The notes below the pieces were generated by a model, which saw only the letters and a list, made by a program, of their open reading frames with translations, was not told the DNA's origin and did not search any database. Shown here one piece after another: positions 61,394 through 64,000 of a stretch of 64,000 nt of DNA. The first letter of the stretch is position 1, and each line of letters begins with the position of its first letter. Origin of the DNA: Ruegeria atlantica (lineage in GTDB: Bacteria; Pseudomonadota; Alphaproteobacteria; Rhodobacterales; Rhodobacteraceae); NCBI GenBank assembly GCA_013032095.1, contig WQBJ01000016.1:42451-106450 (forward strand), in the 5' to 3' direction. The translations under genes and the position numbers were made by a program.

Positions 61394-62149
61394 ATGCAGG
61401 TTATGAAGATTGATCCGAGATCCATGTTTGATGAAGGTCGTCACAAACGGGCGAAAATAGGATTCGTTCTGCTCGCGACCGAGCAGACAATCGAAGACGA
61501 TATGATGGAATTGATGCCCGCTGGCGTAGGTGCACATTTCACCCGGGTGGCCATTCCAGACAGCATCACAGTTGACAGCCTGACCTCGGTCGGGGCCGAC
61601 CTGGCACGCGCTGCGTCAACCCTCTTGCCGGATGGAAGCCTTGATGTGATCAGCTATGCCTGCACGTCCGGCAGCTTGGTACTGGGCGAAGACACCGTAT
61701 TTCGCGAGCTGAGCAAAGGTGCACCCAAAGCAATTGCAACCTCTTTGATTACCTCCGCCATTCGCGCCCTCGAAACACTTGCGGTAGAAAGGATTGCGGT
61801 ATGTACACCCTATTTGGAAGAAGTGAACCTGAAAGAAAAACAATATCTTGAAAATCAAGGGTTCCATGTCACGGATATACGCGGCCTAAATCTGGAGAAG
61901 GATAGTGACATGATCCGTGTGCGCCCGGACGTGATCGAACAGTTGGCCCATTCGGTGAATTCCGCGGCAGCCGAAGCTGTGTTCATAAGCTGTGGTGCCT
62001 TGCGGTCAATCGAAGTCGTTGAACAGCTAGAAGACGCCCTGAACAAACCCGTAATTTGTTCCAATCAAGCCATGGCCTGGGATGTCTTGCGCAAAGCGGG
62101 TGTTGATGACCAAATTGCTGGGTACGGTCGGTTGTTGAGAAACTACTGA
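61394..62149 (+). CDS. Asp/Glu racemase-fold enzyme (maleate isomerase/EutA-like)
   Basis: The 251-residue protein has the two-cysteine active-site pattern of the Asp/Glu racemase superfamily: Cys90 in YACTSGSLVLGE and Cys200 in ISCGALRS. The opening IGFVLLATEQTIEDDMMELMP and overall length match maleate cis-trans isomerase and the ectoine-cluster protein EutA more than true racemases. GGAGG lies 3 bases before ATG 61394 and 12 before ATG 61403, so the start is uncertain. It is divergent from the TRAP-M24-amidase operon and co-transcribed with the GntR gene. Isomerase, racemase or decarboxylase activity is possible. Confidence 0.8.
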   Translation: MQVMKIDPRSMFDEGRHKRAKIGFVLLATEQTIEDDMMELMPAGVGAHFTRVAIPDSITVDSLTSVGADLARAASTLLPDGSLDVISYACTSGSLVLGEDTVFRELSKGAPKAIATSLITSAIRALETLAVERIAVCTPYLEEVNLKEKQYLENQGFHVTDIRGLNLEKDSDMIRVRPDVIEQLAHSVNSAAAEAVFISCGALRSIEVVEQLEDALNKPVICSNQAMAWDVLRKAGVDDQIAGYGRLLRNY

Positions 62150-62193
62150 TTGGCAGTCTAAGACAGCAAAGAGCACGCAGAGGGATCAGAATC

Positions 62194-62889
62194 GTGACTA
62201 TTGCAGATTCAGGAATTGCGGCGCCCTCAAGGGCATCTGTAGATGAGATTCAAGAGCAGATCTTGGAGCGCATCTGCTTCGCGCACTACCCTCCGGGCAC
62301 GCAACTGAAAGAGGCTGCGCTTGCCAAAGAGTTCGGTGTCAGCAGAACCCCCGTCAGAGATGCCATTGCGCGCATCGGGCATCTTGGACTGGTAGAGACG
62401 CGCAATGGTGTCGGCACAGTTGTCATCGAGCTTTCAGCCGAACGTGTCCGCCATCTTTACGAAATGAGGATGGAGCTTGCCCAGATGATCGGGACATTGT
62501 CGCCGATCACAGTCACAGAATATCACCGCGAAGAAGCTCGTTCGATCTACGAAAACGCCGTCGCGCTGCGAGAGCAGTTGGACTCTCAGGAATACGTTAA
62601 ACTGAACCAAAAACTACAGACACTGATCACCTCTCTGATCGGGAACCACTCTTTACGCGAATTCTGGAATCAAGCGTATTTCCAGTCGTCCAGCGTCTGG
62701 CATCGCATGGAGCAGATTGTTGGCATCGTCGCTTATGACGCGTTGGTTCAGGAAACCTTTGATTTGGCCAACGCACTGGAGCGTGAAGACATCGCCGCTG
62801 TCGGGTTTCTGCAGAGAATCTACATAGGGTATGCCTTTCAACTGATTGAGAAACACCTGTTGAACCCACAAAATAAGAGCGAATTTTGA
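62194..62889 (+). CDS. GntR/FCD-family regulator of the 54-62 kb module
   Basis: The 231-residue regulator has an N-terminal winged helix (LAKEFGVSRTPVRDAIARIGHLG) and a helical FCD effector domain. The start is GTG 62194 with AGAGGGA upstream. It follows the racemase-like gene by 44 bp in the same operon and probably binds CTGTATACAG at 61327, which would control both directions. Confidence 0.87.
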   Translation: MTIADSGIAAPSRASVDEIQEQILERICFAHYPPGTQLKEAALAKEFGVSRTPVRDAIARIGHLGLVETRNGVGTVVIELSAERVRHLYEMRMELAQMIGTLSPITVTEYHREEARSIYENAVALREQLDSQEYVKLNQKLQTLITSLIGNHSLREFWNQAYFQSSSVWHRMEQIVGIVAYDALVQETFDLANALEREDIAAVGFLQRIYIGYAFQLIEKHLLNPQNKSEF

Positions 62890-63229
62890 TCCAATTGATC
62901 AATGACCACAGGGGGTTTTCGTAGAAAGTCTACAAAAAAGGCTCCTTCCCATCACACTGTTTTGCCCCTGGTACAACCGCCTTTTGGCTGGATTTTGAAT
63001 CTTCGGGAGCAGGCACATTTGCACCACCCAAGACTGAATCGCGAGAGTGCAACGAACTTCGAACACTGCAGTACTGGTGTTTTGTGAAACGATCTTTGGT
63101 TGAGTGGTCGACTCACCCGAGTAAACGGGCACAAGTATTTGCCGGGATTTCCAACCATTCCTCGCTGTACCGCTTCAACGTGAAAATATCCGATTGCCCA
63201 ACAACAGGTATTCCGACGCCTCAGCATAG
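62890..63229. other. Intergenic region with repeat copy B
   Basis: About 340 bases between the GntR gene and the broken recombinase. It holds the repeat copy at 63076-63104. Open frames on either strand are short and unconvincing. Confidence 0.5.
63076..63104 (+). repeat. Dispersed repeat, copy B
   Basis: These 29 bases, beginning GGTGTTTTGTGAAACGATCT, match copy A at 51966-51994 at 25 of 29 positions. This copy lies about 130 bp upstream of the recombinase remnant. Confidence 0.55.
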
Positions 63230-63699
63230 TCGAAGGCCCACGACCTGTTCATATACCTTTTAGACACGGAGGTTCGCCTTCGAGAGGCAACACAGGTCGA
63301 TTGGGGGCCATCGGCATGCGGGAGCGCTATATCGACAACTACAACTTCAAAACCAAGAAGGAGGTCTTTGTTCCCATTTCTAACCGCCTGTTTGAGGTGT
63401 TGTCCTCTCTGCAATGCCGACCCCTGCCTTTCATCAGTATGGGCAGGGCCATCAAGAACCTAAGGCGAGCCATCACAGAATGCTGCCCTTCAAGCCCCCG
63501 CGTTTTAGCTACCCAAGGTAAGGCAACGATCCACGCCTGCCGGGACACCTATGCTACGCGCATGCTGAACAACGGCATTAGGCTGGAAGAAGTCTCCCAC
63601 CTTCTGGGTCATGCAACCATTGTCTATACTCAGAAGTTCGCCAAGAAGGAAGTAGCTGATAAAGCACGGCAAATGCTCAACGCACGTAAAGTCGCCTGA
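63230..63699 (+). pseudogene. Decayed tyrosine recombinase (phage-type integrase)
   Basis: The catalytic domain is split over two frames. Near 63240-63300 one frame reads LFIYLLDTEVRLREATQVDW, matching the first conserved Arg block (normally TGxRxxE). The second frame (63301-63699) holds HACRDTYATRML (the H-x-x-R box) and VSHLLGHATIVYTQKF. The nucleophilic Tyr expected after TQK/R is Phe, so even an unshifted protein would be inactive. The N-terminal DNA-binding domain is absent. It marks an old integrative element at this end of the window. Confidence 0.75.
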
Positions 63700-64000
63700 T
63701 CAAAAAGACATGGCACAATATCGGGAACAGTATGGAGTTATTATACAACCAATGGCACACTAAGCACCACATAAGTCACTGATTTTGCTGGATACCAATG
63801 GCGGACTGAGGAGCAACTCTATATTTTCTGCAACTAATTGTTAAATATTTACAAAAACATCTATATTCAAATGCATACCACTAAATATACCACACTGAGT
63901 ATCCGGAGTTCGACAGTTCGGGCGCTGATTTGAGGTGGCTTCATTACCCGGGTTATGTATTTTCAGTGGGTTAGAGGTTGCCGGAGCGTTGAATTCCGCA
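63700..64000. other. AT-rich region after the recombinase remnant
   Basis: The last 301 bases hold no gene and are visibly richer in A/T than the rest, especially 63830-63900. Two imperfect copies of ACCAATGGC-x-ACT (near 63750 and 63798) occur. This may be the edge of a mobile element; an attachment site cannot be shown. Confidence 0.4.

Noticed and set aside
56965..62149. Reading the M24 and racemase-fold genes as the ectoine pair EutD/EutA
   Set aside because: EutB, EutC and EutE partners are absent, the M24 N-terminus does not resemble ectoine hydrolase, and an AtzG/AtzE pair is not part of that pathway. Kept only as an alternative.
63301..63699. A functional small integrase
   Set aside because: It lacks the N-terminal domain and first Arg in frame, and has Phe for the catalytic Tyr.
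1..64000. CRISPR arrays, tRNA, rRNA or riboswitches
   Set aside because: I saw no regularly spaced repeats, no cloverleaf with a CCA-type end and no known aptamer core. Weak RNA signals could have been missed by eye.

Overview
The window looks like accessory or chromosomal DNA of a marine alphaproteobacterium of the Rhodobacteraceae (Roseobacter group). The reasons are the polyol operon in the Rhodobacter order (smoEFGK-smoS-mtlK), the density of TRAP and tripartite tricarboxylate (TTT) uptake systems, a malonate cluster with a TRAP carrier, and the HupE/anchor-protein metal cluster. I saw no rRNA, tRNA or CRISPR array. Family names come from reading the proteins by eye, without a database search.

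Layout. 0-2.2 kb: metal homeostasis (MFS exporter cut by the left edge, CsoR/RcnR-type repressor with a C6-T-G6 operator, His-rich secreted protein, HupE/UreJ permease, membrane anchor protein). 2.2-8.8 kb: malonate uptake and activation (GntR regulator, TRAP P-Q-M, matA, matB). 8.9-17.4 kb: universal stress proteins, a TSUP permease, two adjacent MmgE/PrpD enzymes and a TTT carrier with TctA and TctB fused, plus a LysR regulator. 18.4-22.7 kb: tricarballylate oxidation (tcuA, tcuB) with a GntR regulator and a divergent AbrB-type permease. 22.8-28.1 kb: TetR regulator with a double operator, small membrane protein, haloalkane dehalogenase, and a three-gene HlyD/ABC-2 exporter. 28.3-36.4 kb: DUF2189 membrane protein, then acyl-CoA ligase, acylating aldehyde dehydrogenase, TTT carrier and LacI regulator, resembling sulfoacetate (sau) catabolism. 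36.5-42.3 kb: IclR regulator, TRAP carrier and divergent GMC oxidoreductase. 42.6-51.7 kb: polyol catabolism (xylB broken by a frameshift, LacI, smoEFGK, smoS, mtlK). 51.7-54.3 kb: gene-poor DNA around one DUF3179 gene. 54.3-62.9 kb: PhzF-like protein, amidase with an AtzG-like small subunit, an M24 hydrolase lacking the metal ligands, a TRAP carrier, and a divergent Asp/Glu-racemase-like enzyme with a GntR regulator. 62.9-64 kb: a decayed tyrosine recombinase and AT-rich DNA.

The common plan is a set of self-contained uptake-and-breakdown modules: a binding-protein-dependent carrier, one to four enzymes, and a local regulator transcribed divergently or in the operon. In all six such transporters the binding-protein gene is followed by a perfect or near-perfect hairpin before the membrane genes. 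Three GntR/FCD regulators each face a palindrome with a GTATAC core.

The most interesting candidate is the 55-63 kb module. It joins an M24-fold hydrolase that has lost the usual five metal ligands, an AtzE/AtzG-type amidase pair, a two-cysteine racemase/isomerase-fold enzyme and its own TRAP carrier under one shared operator. This suggests breakdown of an unidentified amide- or urea-like small molecule.
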